From an uncultured Dysosmobacter sp. (GTDB lineage Bacteria; Bacillota; Clostridia; Oscillospirales; Oscillospiraceae): 57,213 nt of DNA. The translations under genes were made by a program, and so were the position numbers. Location: positions 1 to 57,213 of the forward strand of contig NZ_CANRMB010000020.1 in NCBI RefSeq assembly GCF_947631635.1, read 5' to 3'. The notes under the pieces are model-generated. The model searched no databases and was not told the origin of the DNA. It saw only the letters and a list, made by a program, of their open reading frames with translations. Each line of letters begins with the position of its first letter. The stretch's first letter is position 1. Shown here in pieces: positions 1 through 7,487 of the stretch.

Positions 1-72
1 GGCGATTTTCGTCCGGCCGAAATTGGCTGTTTTCTCCCGGCAGAAAATGGCTAATTTCTCCCGACTCTAACA
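1..72. mobile_element. End of an IS21-like insertion sequence (partial)
   Basis: Three near-identical 16-bp units of the form tggctgttttctcccg occur at a 24-bp spacing (1-15, 24-39, 48-63). Iterated transposase-binding repeats of this kind are typical of IS21-family ends. The outer end could be the TGTTAGAG read on the minus strand at 72. The element interrupts the last codons of the third silent tail-fibre cassette. The transposase genes would lie left of the window. The family call is an inference from repeat architecture only. Confidence 0.45.
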
Positions 73-325
73 ATGCAAAGGCAATAAAATTATATTGGGC
101 ATCTTTAGAGTTACACTGGGCTTTGTAACTGGCATAGGGGGCGGTGCCATAATAGATCTCCGTGTACCAGCTGAGTGTCCTTCCGCGAATCGTAAACTTC
201 AAGCCTCCTTTATCTGCGTCTGTGCTTCCAGGTTGTCCCATCCAAATGAGACCGTCGATACCGGCAAATTTTGAATTATCTTTTGTGTTGATTACGATCA
301 CTAATTCAGGCGAAAAATCGAACGA
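73..325 (-). pseudogene. Silent tail-fibre tip cassette 3, interrupted at its 3' end
   Basis: Read on the minus strand from the core at 314-323, the frame gives FDFSPELVIV, then a LSWYTE motif and QYNFIAFA, matching the layout of the fibre tip (FDFxP start, (L/I)xWY(T/V) in the middle, aromatic end before IG-stop). There is no start codon with a ribosome site, so it is not an independent gene. Its final residues are replaced by the IS end, where the other tips finish with IG and a stop codon. Confidence 0.6.
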
Positions 326-604
326 TTAGCCTATCGCAAAGTATCGATATCGAACACCCTTTAAATTATTCTGGCAGTTGGCCCCGTATTTCCATGTATA
401 GCTAGGTGCAGTATACCAGTAAATGGTCTTTCCAATTATTTTGGCGTATTTGGTTGAGGTAGCTCCAAAGCCAATATTTTCTTGATATTCGGCTGTCAGT
501 CTATCAACCGCTAATATTTCCTGATTGAGTGTAACTAAGGACTCCTCGGCCGAAATATTCTGCTGATCGATAAATGCCATTATCTTAGGCACAAAATCGA
601 ACCT
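326..604 (-). pseudogene. Silent tail-fibre tip cassette 2
   Basis: The open frame runs from the stop codon of the preceding cassette through RFDFVPKIM to a terminal YRYFAIG and stop. It contains IYWYTAPSYTW, which matches the WYT motif of the other tips. No ribosome binding site precedes any start codon, so it is best read as a promoterless C-terminal cassette of the upstream collagen-like fibre. The core GTTCGATTTTGTGCC is identical over 15 bases to the one inside the expressed fibre gene. Confidence 0.65.
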
Positions 605-838
605 TTAGCCGATGGATAGAAAACTGTATACCTCGTCCAAATCATTAAATTGAGCGCCCCCATTTGATGTGGTATACCAAGTTATGGTTTTATCCCATGA
701 TGTGACTTTACAGGTGGAGTTGCCTTGCCCTGATTCTGTGCGGATTATAAATCCACTTTCCCTTATGCCAATTCCAGTTGCTTCACGCATATATCCGACA
801 CCCTGGATTATTACCAAGGCAGGTGAAAAATCGAACCT
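605..838 (-). pseudogene. Silent tail-fibre tip cassette 1
   Basis: Directly after the fibre stop codon the frame reads RFDFSPALVIIQG, continues with TITWYTTSNGG and ends YSFLSIG-stop. It is 78 codons from core to core. The fibre stop codon lies inside the repeated junction (IG, stop, then FDF). It has no ribosome site of its own and would be expressed only if moved behind the fibre shaft. Confidence 0.65.
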
Positions 839-2782
839 TTAGCCAATAGAAATCCAAAAATACATAGTTGACGCTAAATTTAATTGTCCCATCTTCTCGT
901 ATGATCCTTTTGAAACATACCATGCAAGTTGCCTAGATTCAGGAAGGTATTTACTATAAAGATATTCACCGCTGATAGCTGATCCTTCATAGAATAAATC
1001 ATATCCTGCAGCTTTAAAATCAGGCAGAAGTGCCGCTGGAAAAAATAATGCAAATGATCGTGAACTACCAAAGCCCCTAGTGCCATCCCGGATTGCTGTT
1101 ATAGCTACGATCTGCGGCACAAAATCGAACGTTAAACTGCACGGATTTGACGCCCCATAGGTGCCCGTTCCCACATAGCTGCCGGTCTGGATCTTGCACC
1201 CGCCCAGGGCTGCCGCCAGCTCCTCCAGGCTTGCCTTCCCGGTGCCGCCCCGGGCTTCGGCGAGGATCCCGCTGACGATATCGCTCGCGTCATGGGTATG
1301 TTTCTTTGCCGCTGCGCCGATGGCCGCCAGCACCTGGGCGGAGGTCTTTTCCACCAGTGCGCCGGTGCCATTGCCCACCAGAAAGTTTCCGGCAGTCACG
1401 CTGCCCTTTCCGGTGCCGCCTCTGGGCACGCCAAAGACCCCGCTGCTAATCCTGTCGGCGGGCAGATTCGGGATACGGTCCGCCGCAAAAGTGCCTGAAT
1501 CGATATCCCCCGCCGCGTGTTTGTGGCTCGCTTCCGCCGCGCCGATCTGCTTCGCCGTCACCTCATGGGGATTATTCTTGTCCGCCATGTGCTCCGGCGT
1601 CTTTGCCAGCGCCGTGTTAAAGGCCGTCTCCGTGCCGGTGTATCCCCCCTCCACCGCTGTGGTGAAGGCGCTCTTGCCGTCCTGGCCGGACACACCGGCG
1701 GGACCCTGTGGACCCTCCGGGCCGATAACGCCCTGGGGGCCCTGCACGCCCTGGGCGCCGTCCTGGCCGGGGATGCCCTGGACGCCCTGAAGGCCCTGGG
1801 GCCCCTGCTCACCCTGGGGGCCTGCCGGTCCCTGGGGGCCGGCGGGGCCTTGCAGCTTGCCGCAGCTCACCCAGTCCTGATGATTTTCAGACCAGATGTA
1901 GCACTCGCCATCCTCCTCCACCATGTACATCCTGTCGTTGCCGGTGGGCAGCGCCTTCCGCAGCGCCGCCAGCGTGGTGTAGGTATCCTCAATGAACAGG
2001 CTCCTGCCATCCCTGCCGTCGGCTCCGGCGGGGCCTTGAGGGCCTGTGGGGCCCTGCTTTCCCGCCGCGCCCTGGATCCCCTGGGGACCGGCCACGCCCT
2101 GCTCTCCCTGCTCCCCCTTTGGCCCCTGGATGCCCTGGATGCCCTGGATACCTGCGGGCCCCCGCTCTCCCTGGGCGCCTTGGGCCCCCTGTACGCCCTG
2201 GGGTCCCTGGGGGCCACGGACGGATACGCTCTGGGGCGCGGAGGCCACATCCTGGACGTTGAAGGACATCACGCCGTTGGCGTCCACGTTGGGCACCACA
2301 GAGGGGCCGGTGAGGCCCCGTGGACCCGTCTCGCCGGTGTCGCCCTTGTCGCCTTTGTCTCCCTTCTCGCCCTTCTCACCCTGCACGCCGGTGACAACGG
2401 TCACGCCGTCCGCGTCCTCCACCGTGCCGTTGACAAACTGCATCCGGCTCCGCTGGGGCAGCGCGTTCCCGGCCGGGTCCAGCACCACATGGCCGCTGCT
2501 GCCGGTGGCCTGCCAGGCCTCCCCGTCCATGCTGGTCTCCAGCACCAGGTCCCGGTTCAGGCGGATGTACTTGAACCCCGCCCCCTCTGGGGCCAGGATC
2601 GCCTTTTCAACCCCCATGCCGTTCAGCTGGTCCACCAGCGAATTATAGGCCGTCACGACCACCTGCCGGATCAGCCGGTCAAACACAGCCTTGTTCTGCG
2701 CCGCTGTTCCGCTCAGGATATCCGGCGCCGCGCAGACGCCCTTTTCATTCATCTGCTGTTCTGTGATTTTTTCCAAAGCCAT
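839..2782 (-). CDS. Collagen-like phage tail fibre / receptor-binding protein
   Basis: A 647-residue protein. Residues 1 to about 130 form the probable virion-attachment part. Two long runs of Gly-X-Y triplets (about 130-250 and 310-370, for example GPQGPQG and GEKGEKGDKGD) form a collagen-like triple-helical shaft. A central globular piece (DRMYMVEEDGECYIW) separates them, and a repeat-bearing stalk follows with two copies of a VPRGGTGK/EARGGTGK motif. The tip begins at FDFVPQIV and ends FWISIG. Collagen-like shafts are common in fibres of Firmicute phages. It is the last complete gene of the virion operon and the only tip variant fused to a shaft. GGGAG precedes the ATG. Confidence 0.85.
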   Translation of the reverse strand: MALEKITEQQMNEKGVCAAPDILSGTAAQNKAVFDRLIRQVVVTAYNSLVDQLNGMGVEKAILAPEGAGFKYIRLNRDLVLETSMDGEAWQATGSSGHVVLDPAGNALPQRSRMQFVNGTVEDADGVTVVTGVQGEKGEKGDKGDKGDTGETGPRGLTGPSVVPNVDANGVMSFNVQDVASAPQSVSVRGPQGPQGVQGAQGAQGERGPAGIQGIQGIQGPKGEQGEQGVAGPQGIQGAAGKQGPTGPQGPAGADGRDGRSLFIEDTYTTLAALRKALPTGNDRMYMVEEDGECYIWSENHQDWVSCGKLQGPAGPQGPAGPQGEQGPQGLQGVQGIPGQDGAQGVQGPQGVIGPEGPQGPAGVSGQDGKSAFTTAVEGGYTGTETAFNTALAKTPEHMADKNNPHEVTAKQIGAAEASHKHAAGDIDSGTFAADRIPNLPADRISSGVFGVPRGGTGKGSVTAGNFLVGNGTGALVEKTSAQVLAAIGAAAKKHTHDASDIVSGILAEARGGTGKASLEELAAALGGCKIQTGSYVGTGTYGASNPCSLTFDFVPQIVAITAIRDGTRGFGSSRSFALFFPAALLPDFKAAGYDLFYEGSAISGEYLYSKYLPESRQLAWYVSKGSYEKMGQLNLASTMYFWISIG

Positions 2783-2805
2783 TCGCTCACTCCCTTACAC
2801 TCGTC

Positions 2806-2935
2806 GTCGCAAAGTCCGCTTTATTCGCTTCCGGCTTTGCCAAAAGCTCATGCCGCTTCCTTGCTCCTCCTCTCCCCACGAAACAGGTTTCGCGGGGGCC
2901 CTATAATGGCAGGCCGCGCGGGGCCCCATAAATGC
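2806..2935 (-). repeat. Double-hairpin palindromic element PE1
   Basis: It lies between the tail-hub gene and the fibre start. On the plus strand it shows GCAAAGTCCGCT, a small hairpin (GGCTTTGCCAAAAGC), the spacer CCGCTTCCTTGCTCCTCCTC, and a second hairpin CCCCACGAAAC/GTTTCGCGGGGG. A duplicated CGCGGGGGCCC-TATAATGGC tail is shared with PE4. Hairpin arms differ from other copies but still pair. Confidence 0.75.
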
Positions 2936-2974
2936 CAAAAGCTTCTTCACTCCTCTGGATTCGTGGACGGCTTT

Positions 2975-4843
2975 TTACCGTTTATAATTGCTGCCCGGTT
3001 CTTTCCAAACCAGGCCGAAAGCATAGAGGCCAAACGGCTCGTTCAGTTCCTTGTTTTGGAGCCGGAAGCGCACCTTGTCCACCTTCTTGATTTTGATCTT
3101 CCCATACAGCGTCCGGGGCGTCCGGTCCGCCGAAAACACGAATTTGGAAAAATCGATGTAATTCCAGTCCAGATACCGGGCCCGCTCCTTGGCGTCGAAC
3201 ACCTGGGACCAGATGCCCCGCTTCTGGGCGAAGATCTTCACGCCGGTCAGTACCGCTGCCGCCAGGCGGACCGCGATCCCGGTGAAGGTCTTGCTTTTGA
3301 AGAAGGCGTTACCGTCAAAATCGCTGGTCTCCCAGTAGGCGTCAATGGCCGCTCCGTCGTCGTTGTAGCTCTCCGGATCGTCCACATGGACGGCAAAGCG
3401 GCACAGCCTCCCATCCGCCGTGCCGAAGCACAGCGCGTCTCCATCCGTCCACAGTACCCGTGCCGGGATATTCGGCCAATAGTAGCACTCATACTGAAAG
3501 CTGCTGTATGGGCTGTTCTTCTCATAGGTCTTTTGCTGAAGGTCCAGCAGATACAGCGTCCCGGACAGCGACAGCACGTAGAAGTCCCGGTAGATGATGC
3601 CCACGGCCTCGCGCTTCCCCACAGCCTCCTGAAGTGCGCTGCCGATGTAGTAGCTCCGCTCCTGACTGTATTTCTCTCCGGTCAGTTCCTCCGCCGTGAT
3701 AGCGTATACGCCGCGCTCCGTCAGAAACAGCGGCTCCTTGCCGGACAGTGCGAAGGTGTCCCGCGCCACCGCGTTTTCTCCGATCAGGGTATTGCTGATC
3801 CGAAACAGCGCCTCTCCGTTGGCATCCAGGGCGCCGGTGCGGATCACCACGCTGCGCCCGTCGGTGGAACCGTCCAGAAACGCCGCCAGGGCGTTGTTCA
3901 AAATGGCATACCCCACCACCCGGCTCCCGTCCCGGCTGATTTTGGTATAAGCGGTATCCGGGAAGAAGGCGGGGTCCTCAAATCCGCTGTAATAGTCAAA
4001 ACCGGGCTTGTCCGGATTCCCGGATAAAAACACCCGGTCCGCCGCACCGCCAACGCCGTAAACGGCAAATACTGTACAGTGGTCCACCTGATCCAGATAG
4101 CCCTCCCGTTCCTTGGAGGCCGTGATCTTCACATTGTCCTGCCCCCTGACAGGCGAGGCCCCCGGCGCGGTTTTAAAGGTCACGGTCCCTTTTTCCCGGT
4201 CCACGGTAAAATCCGTGTTCTCCTCTTTTTTCACCCAGGTGCCGTCGCTGTTCAGCACCTCCGCCGTCACAGCCTCCGGCCCCAGCTCCGTGGTAGTCAG
4301 CTGGTATACCGTGGCCTCCGCAGTCCCCAAAAAGCTCTCCGTCCACGCCCGGCTCAGCAGGTTCAGCGCCTCGTAGGCGGTCCCGCCGCCGGTTGGATTT
4401 CTGGAGATGATGATGGTGGGCACCTTGGCCGTTTCGGACACCGCCTTCAGTTCCGTTCCGTCGTATACCTGATACTTGGCCCCATCCAGCAGATACAGCT
4501 TCTTGTCGAACACAAACCCCCGGCTCCGGGCGTCCGCCATGGGACCGGCTTCCGTAAACCCGGCCGCCCCGTCCCACTTGTACAGTCTGCTGCCCGCATG
4601 GACCAGGATCTGGTCCCCCAGGCGGTGGACGCCGTTGACAGCCGCTCCGCCGGGAACTGCGGCAATGGTGCGGTACCCCATCCGCTTGCGGACCTTGCCC
4701 ACCTGGTCCCGGACCATGTTGGGTGCCGCCGGAGACCGGGATATATCCACATTGGACGGACTGTTGTTCAGATCCACGCCCCGAAAGGTCTCAATGATCG
4801 TGGAATACTTCCGGGACTCGCTGGGAATGTCGAATTGCGCCAC
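2975..4843 (-). CDS. Phage tail-hub / DNA-stabilisation-like structural protein
   Basis: A 622-residue protein rich in beta-strand repeats (VNGVHRLGDQILVHAGSRLY, then several LYLLDG/LYLLDL-type blades), which suggests a beta-propeller. Position after the adaptor and before the fibre, together with the short-tailed gene set, makes it the counterpart of P22 gp10 or a T7-type tail-tube protein. P22 gp10 is shorter (about 470 residues), so this is a role inference rather than a close family match. The start is GTG at 4843 after GTGAGGAC. PE2 lies immediately upstream. Confidence 0.6.
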   Translation of the reverse strand: MAQFDIPSESRKYSTIIETFRGVDLNNSPSNVDISRSPAAPNMVRDQVGKVRKRMGYRTIAAVPGGAAVNGVHRLGDQILVHAGSRLYKWDGAAGFTEAGPMADARSRGFVFDKKLYLLDGAKYQVYDGTELKAVSETAKVPTIIISRNPTGGGTAYEALNLLSRAWTESFLGTAEATVYQLTTTELGPEAVTAEVLNSDGTWVKKEENTDFTVDREKGTVTFKTAPGASPVRGQDNVKITASKEREGYLDQVDHCTVFAVYGVGGAADRVFLSGNPDKPGFDYYSGFEDPAFFPDTAYTKISRDGSRVVGYAILNNALAAFLDGSTDGRSVVIRTGALDANGEALFRISNTLIGENAVARDTFALSGKEPLFLTERGVYAITAEELTGEKYSQERSYYIGSALQEAVGKREAVGIIYRDFYVLSLSGTLYLLDLQQKTYEKNSPYSSFQYECYYWPNIPARVLWTDGDALCFGTADGRLCRFAVHVDDPESYNDDGAAIDAYWETSDFDGNAFFKSKTFTGIAVRLAAAVLTGVKIFAQKRGIWSQVFDAKERARYLDWNYIDFSKFVFSADRTPRTLYGKIKIKKVDKVRFRLQNKELNEPFGLYAFGLVWKEPGSNYKR

Positions 4844-4861
4844 GTCCTCACAACCTCCATA

Positions 4862-4955
4862 TCTTTCACTTCCGCTTTCAGCGAAAGCTCAATCATTGCG
4901 GTGCTCGTTCTTTTCGCCAGAAATCCGCTCCGCTGGTTTTTCCGGCGATCCTCCA
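4862..4955 (-). repeat. Palindromic element PE2 (diverged)
   Basis: A weaker member of the double-hairpin family between the adaptor stop and the tail-hub start. It carries the hairpin GCTTTC-agc-GAAAGC and a second imperfect hairpin whose arms are CGCCAGAAA and TTTTTCCGGCG. The conserved GCAAAGTCCGCT end is not clear here. Confidence 0.45.
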
Positions 4956-4959
4956 GGCT

Positions 4960-5619
4960 CTACCACCATCCTGTCGTGTTTCTGGTCCGCCCGCAGCGGA
5001 ACGCGCCGCCGGAGGCCGCATAAGACAGCTGGAGCTTCGCAAGCCCATCCTCGAACTCATTCCGGAACATGGTCGCCATGGCAAGCTCGTCCTCTTTATA
5101 AAGCTCCGCCGCGATATATAGCGGGATCAGGGCGGCTGCTTCAGGCGCCAGTTCGATCACCGTGTCATCCGGCGTACCGGCGTCGATGACCTGGGGATAC
5201 GCCGCATACCAGATGGTATACGTCCCGGTGATGTTCCCCGGCAGAACCAATACATCGTCGCCCTCCAGATCCCAGTCATCCGCCTGGTCATAGACGCCTC
5301 CGCTGTCCAGCATCAGCCTCTGGGGCTCCAGGCACCGGAATCTGGGGCAGTATGCCGTCAGTTTGAGCTTATACCGCACCTCCGCCGCCGGCAGTGTTAC
5401 CTTCTCCTCCGTCACCGCTTCCTCCGCGCCTGTCTCAATGGCGATCTGAAACTGCTTCAGGATGGGCCTGCCCACCGTTGCCAGCTGCTGCATCGCCTCA
5501 TTGGCCTTGCCGGGCATGGCGTCGATATAGTCCTGATTGCTGTCGTCGGCGTTGATGTCAGCGCCCTCATTGGAAAACATCGTCTGCAAGGCGATCAGCT
5601 TACATTCCCGCCAGTTCAT
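4960..5619 (-). CDS. Phage head-tail adaptor (gp4-like)
   Basis: A 219-residue protein starting MNWRECKLIALQTMF. ATG at 5619 is chosen because GGGGAGGAACCC lies directly upstream, and an earlier in-frame ATG has no such site. It is acidic and mostly helical at the N-terminus (DINADDSNQDYIDAMPGKANEAM), with a beta-rich middle. Its place between the major capsid and the hub gene and its size fit a portal-associated head-tail connector such as P22 gp4. No diagnostic motif is visible, so the call rests on synteny. Confidence 0.5.
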   Translation of the reverse strand: MNWRECKLIALQTMFSNEGADINADDSNQDYIDAMPGKANEAMQQLATVGRPILKQFQIAIETGAEEAVTEEKVTLPAAEVRYKLKLTAYCPRFRCLEPQRLMLDSGGVYDQADDWDLEGDDVLVLPGNITGTYTIWYAAYPQVIDAGTPDDTVIELAPEAAALIPLYIAAELYKEDELAMATMFRNEFEDGLAKLQLSYAASGGAFRCGRTRNTTGWW

Positions 5620-5640
5620 TGGGTTCCTCCCCTTTTTTGT

Positions 5641-5690
5641 AAATAAAATACCGCTCCCATCCACTTGACAATGCGGACGGGAGCGGTATA
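5641..5690 (-). terminator. Rho-independent terminator before the adaptor gene
   Basis: On the minus strand the arms TACCGCTCCC and GGGAGCGGTA are followed by TTTTATTT. The left arm overlaps a plus-strand promoter (5665-5692). Confidence 0.6.
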
Positions 5691-5692
5691 AT
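5665..5692 (+). promoter_or_regulatory. Sigma-A promoter for a candidate antisense RNA
   Basis: Perfect hexamers TTGACA (5665-5670) and TATAAT (5687-5692) are separated by 16 bases. They point away from the adaptor gene, opposite to the virion operon. No plus-strand protein gene follows, which supports a non-coding transcript. Confidence 0.6.
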
Positions 5693-5698
5693 AAACAT

Positions 5699-5793
5699 AG
5701 AAAAGGGCGCTGCCGATAAGCGGTCAGCCCATTAGGTTTGAGTGCCTAAAAAAGGAACCGTCACCTGCCGGGGTGGCGGTTCCTGCTTTTTAC
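5699..5793 (+). ncRNA. Candidate antisense small RNA opposite a 25-aa peptide gene
   Basis: A transcript of about 95 nt is predicted from the consensus promoter at 5665-5692 to a hairpin (GGAACCG...CGGTTCC) followed by TGCTTTTT. It overlaps the 3' end of the peptide gene at 5761-5838 and its terminator on the opposite strand. Convergent RNAs sharing a terminator are the layout of type I toxin-antitoxin loci such as txpA/ratA. The RNA is inferred from signals only. Confidence 0.45.
5747..5784. terminator. Bidirectional terminator
   Basis: The arms GGAACCG and CGGTTCC enclose a smaller stem (CACC/GGTG). On the minus strand the stem is followed by TTTTTT, and on the plus strand by TGCTTTTT. It overlaps the stop region of the small peptide gene. 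Confidence 0.7.
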
Positions 5794-5838
5794 GATGATC
5801 GTCACCGTGAAGGCTCCGATATGTAACGTAATCCGCAT
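5761..5838 (-). CDS. Small 25-residue peptide
   Basis: The frame encodes MRITLHIGAFTVTIIVK followed by a basic tail (SRNRHPGR). A very strong ribosome site (GGGGGTGAG) stands six to eight bases before the ATG at 5838, which is unusual for a chance frame. The 3' codons form part of a terminator stem, and a candidate antisense RNA runs opposite. It could be a type I toxin-like peptide, a leader peptide, or a conserved mobile-element micropeptide. The peptide has no long membrane helix, so a classical Fst-like toxin is less likely. Confidence 0.5.
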   Translation of the reverse strand: MRITLHIGAFTVTIIVKSRNRHPGR

Positions 5839-5856
5839 GAGCCTCACCCCCTTTCT

Positions 5857-5962
5857 CGTCGGGGCAAAGTCCGCTTGATTTTGTTTCCGCCTTTGGCGAA
5901 AACTCCATCCGCTTCCTTGCCCCTCCTCTTCCCACAAAACCTTGCGGTTTTGCGGGAACTCT
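5857..5962 (-). repeat. Double-hairpin palindromic element PE3
   Basis: It contains GGCAAAGTCCGCT, the hairpin CCGCCTTTGGCG, the spacer CCGCTTCCTTGCCCCTCCTC and the second hairpin CCCACAAAACC/CGGTTTTGCGGG. It lies just upstream of the small peptide gene and downstream of the major capsid gene. Confidence 0.75.
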
Positions 5963-6044
5963 TTGGGGGTGGCCGACCGCCTGCCGTTTTGGCAGCGCCT
6001 GTGTTTATTCTACACAGTGCGCCGCATTTTGTCAACGAATACCC

Positions 6045-7055
6045 TTACAGCGCCTCGCCGCCGGTCACGCCGCCAGCCGCCACGAACCGCCAATCGGCAA
6101 AACCCGCGCTGAACCGGCCGCGGCCCAACCAAAGGTTGTTGTCGTTGTTGTCATCTAGCACAGAACGGACCAACAGCTTCACACGGTCCTGAAAGATCGG
6201 GCCGTCGTTCTCCTGGATGTAATCGCTGTCCAGCAGGAACCAGGGCTTTTCCTGAATTTTCAGGTCCTCCAGCATCATGGTCAGATAGGGGTCCACCAGG
6301 ATGTTCCACCGGCCGTACTGATAGTTGAAGGCATTGGTGTTGTCCATAGGGTTCTTGTCGGAACCCACAGCCTCAAAGGCCTTCTGCTTCATCACTGCAT
6401 CGTTGGGGATCCAGATGGTTTTCGGGGCCACCGCCAGCAGCTCGCCATTGGCGCCTCTGATGTTCTGCATCCGGGTCTCCAGCTTGCCCAGGTTCTCCGC
6501 TGTCAGGTCGTCGCTGAAGAGATTGCACTGGTCTCCGCCCTTTACCTTGCAGGGGTGGTCCTTGGCAAACAGCGCCTTGTCGTCGGCGGAGGAACAGTCA
6601 AAGGTCTTTGCGCCGAACTTCACCTTTTTTCCCACCAGGCCGCCGGCATACATAGCCCGTGCGAACTTCTCACGGGTGCGGTCATAGCTGGTGATCAGCT
6701 TGTTGGCCCGCTTCTTCATGGTGCCCAGGCGGCCGTCCTCCACCAGCTCCTGGGTAACGCTGAACTTCTTCTTCCACGTCTCGTTGACGATGGTCTTCTG
6801 GAAATCCTCCTGGAAGCCGGTGCTGGGATAGTTGCCGCCCTCGCCCACAGCCTCGAAATCATCCATGCCCGTCTCGCCGCCGTACTGCTCCGCCCAATGC
6901 TTGGAGTTCTCCATGCGGAACAGCATTTTCAAAAGGCTTGCCTGCTCAAAGGCCTCGCCCTTCTTCTCCAGATAGCTCTTAATGGGAAACTGGCATTTGC
7001 CATACACAGAATCCACCAGGCCGGAGCCGATGGATACCGTCACATAACCGCTCAT
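6045..7055 (-). CDS. Phage major capsid protein
   Basis: A 336-residue protein directly downstream of scaffold and cement genes. It begins MSGYVTVSIGSGLVD and contains an early segment about phage-typical substrate conformations (FSVTQELVEDGRLGTMKKRA), a conserved WIPNDAVM...NPMDNTNAFNYQYG stretch and a C-terminal DDNNDNNLWLGRGRFSAGF. Length and context fit an HK97-fold major capsid protein of the family found in Clostridia phages. It assembles the head shell around the scaffold. No cleaved N-terminal delta domain is seen, and a separate scaffold gene is present. AGGAAGATATG provides the ribosome site. Confidence 0.75.
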   Translation of the reverse strand: MSGYVTVSIGSGLVDSVYGKCQFPIKSYLEKKGEAFEQASLLKMLFRMENSKHWAEQYGGETGMDDFEAVGEGGNYPSTGFQEDFQKTIVNETWKKKFSVTQELVEDGRLGTMKKRANKLITSYDRTREKFARAMYAGGLVGKKVKFGAKTFDCSSADDKALFAKDHPCKVKGGDQCNLFSDDLTAENLGKLETRMQNIRGANGELLAVAPKTIWIPNDAVMKQKAFEAVGSDKNPMDNTNAFNYQYGRWNILVDPYLTMMLEDLKIQEKPWFLLDSDYIQENDGPIFQDRVKLLVRSVLDDNNDNNLWLGRGRFSAGFADWRFVAAGGVTGGEAL

Positions 7056-7093
7056 ATCTTCCTCACTTTCTTCATATCCTCGGTTGCTTCATC

Positions 7094-7471
7094 TTAAAAC
7101 CGCACCGTCACGGCGTCCCCCGCCGCGGTGCCTTCCAGGGCCGTCACGATGCCTGCGCCCTCGCCTGCCGTCACCTGCAAGCCGTCGGCGGACAGGCTCA
7201 CCTTGCCGCCCACCGCCAGACCTGCCGCAGCGGCGGACAGCGTGGCCTCAAAGGTCATGTAGTCCTGGACCTTCACCGCGGGGACCTCCCCCTTTTCGTC
7301 TGCGGGACCGACGGCCACATAGTCGGGCCGTGCGGCGGCGCCGCACTTCGTGGCAGCTCCTGCGTCCAGGGCCAGGGCCTCCCCCAGCGTATACGTTTCA
7401 CCCTCCTTGCCGGGAAGGTATTCAATGGGCGGGGTCAGTCCCACATCCATTTTCGACAGTTTCAAACCCAT
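7094..7471 (-). CDS. Capsid cement / head decoration protein
   Basis: A 125-residue, Ala/Gly-rich protein with the beta-rich pattern of capsid cement proteins (DUF2190-like): an N-terminal PIEYLPGKEGETYTLGEAL segment, a central YVAVGPADEKGEVPAVKV and a C-terminal GIVTALEGTAAGDAVTVRF. Such proteins trimerise on the head surface. ATG at 7471 is preferred over a TTG six bases earlier because AGGAG lies eight bases upstream. It sits between scaffold and major capsid, the usual place. Confidence 0.6.
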   Translation of the reverse strand: MGLKLSKMDVGLTPPIEYLPGKEGETYTLGEALALDAGAATKCGAAARPDYVAVGPADEKGEVPAVKVQDYMTFEATLSAAAAGLAVGGKVSLSADGLQVTAGEGAGIVTALEGTAAGDAVTVRF

Positions 7472-7487
7472 AGCCAAATCTCCTTTT

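Noticed and set aside
605..817. Separate small genes downstream of the tail fibre (605-817 and 326-592)
   Set aside because: Their apparent starts lack ribosome sites and the homologous frame extends upstream to the repeated core; they are better explained as silent fibre tips.
1..1130. A diversity-generating retroelement acting on the tail fibre
   Set aside because: No reverse transcriptase or adenine-biased template repeat is present in the window; cassette exchange explains the repeats better.
1517..4027. Very long plus-strand open frames antisense to tail and other genes (also near 9190-11709, 15125-17068, 33107-34717, 45484-46899)
   Set aside because: They have no ribosome sites, show Pro/Arg/Gly/His-rich composition and mirror the codon bias of the real genes; they result from high GC at third positions.
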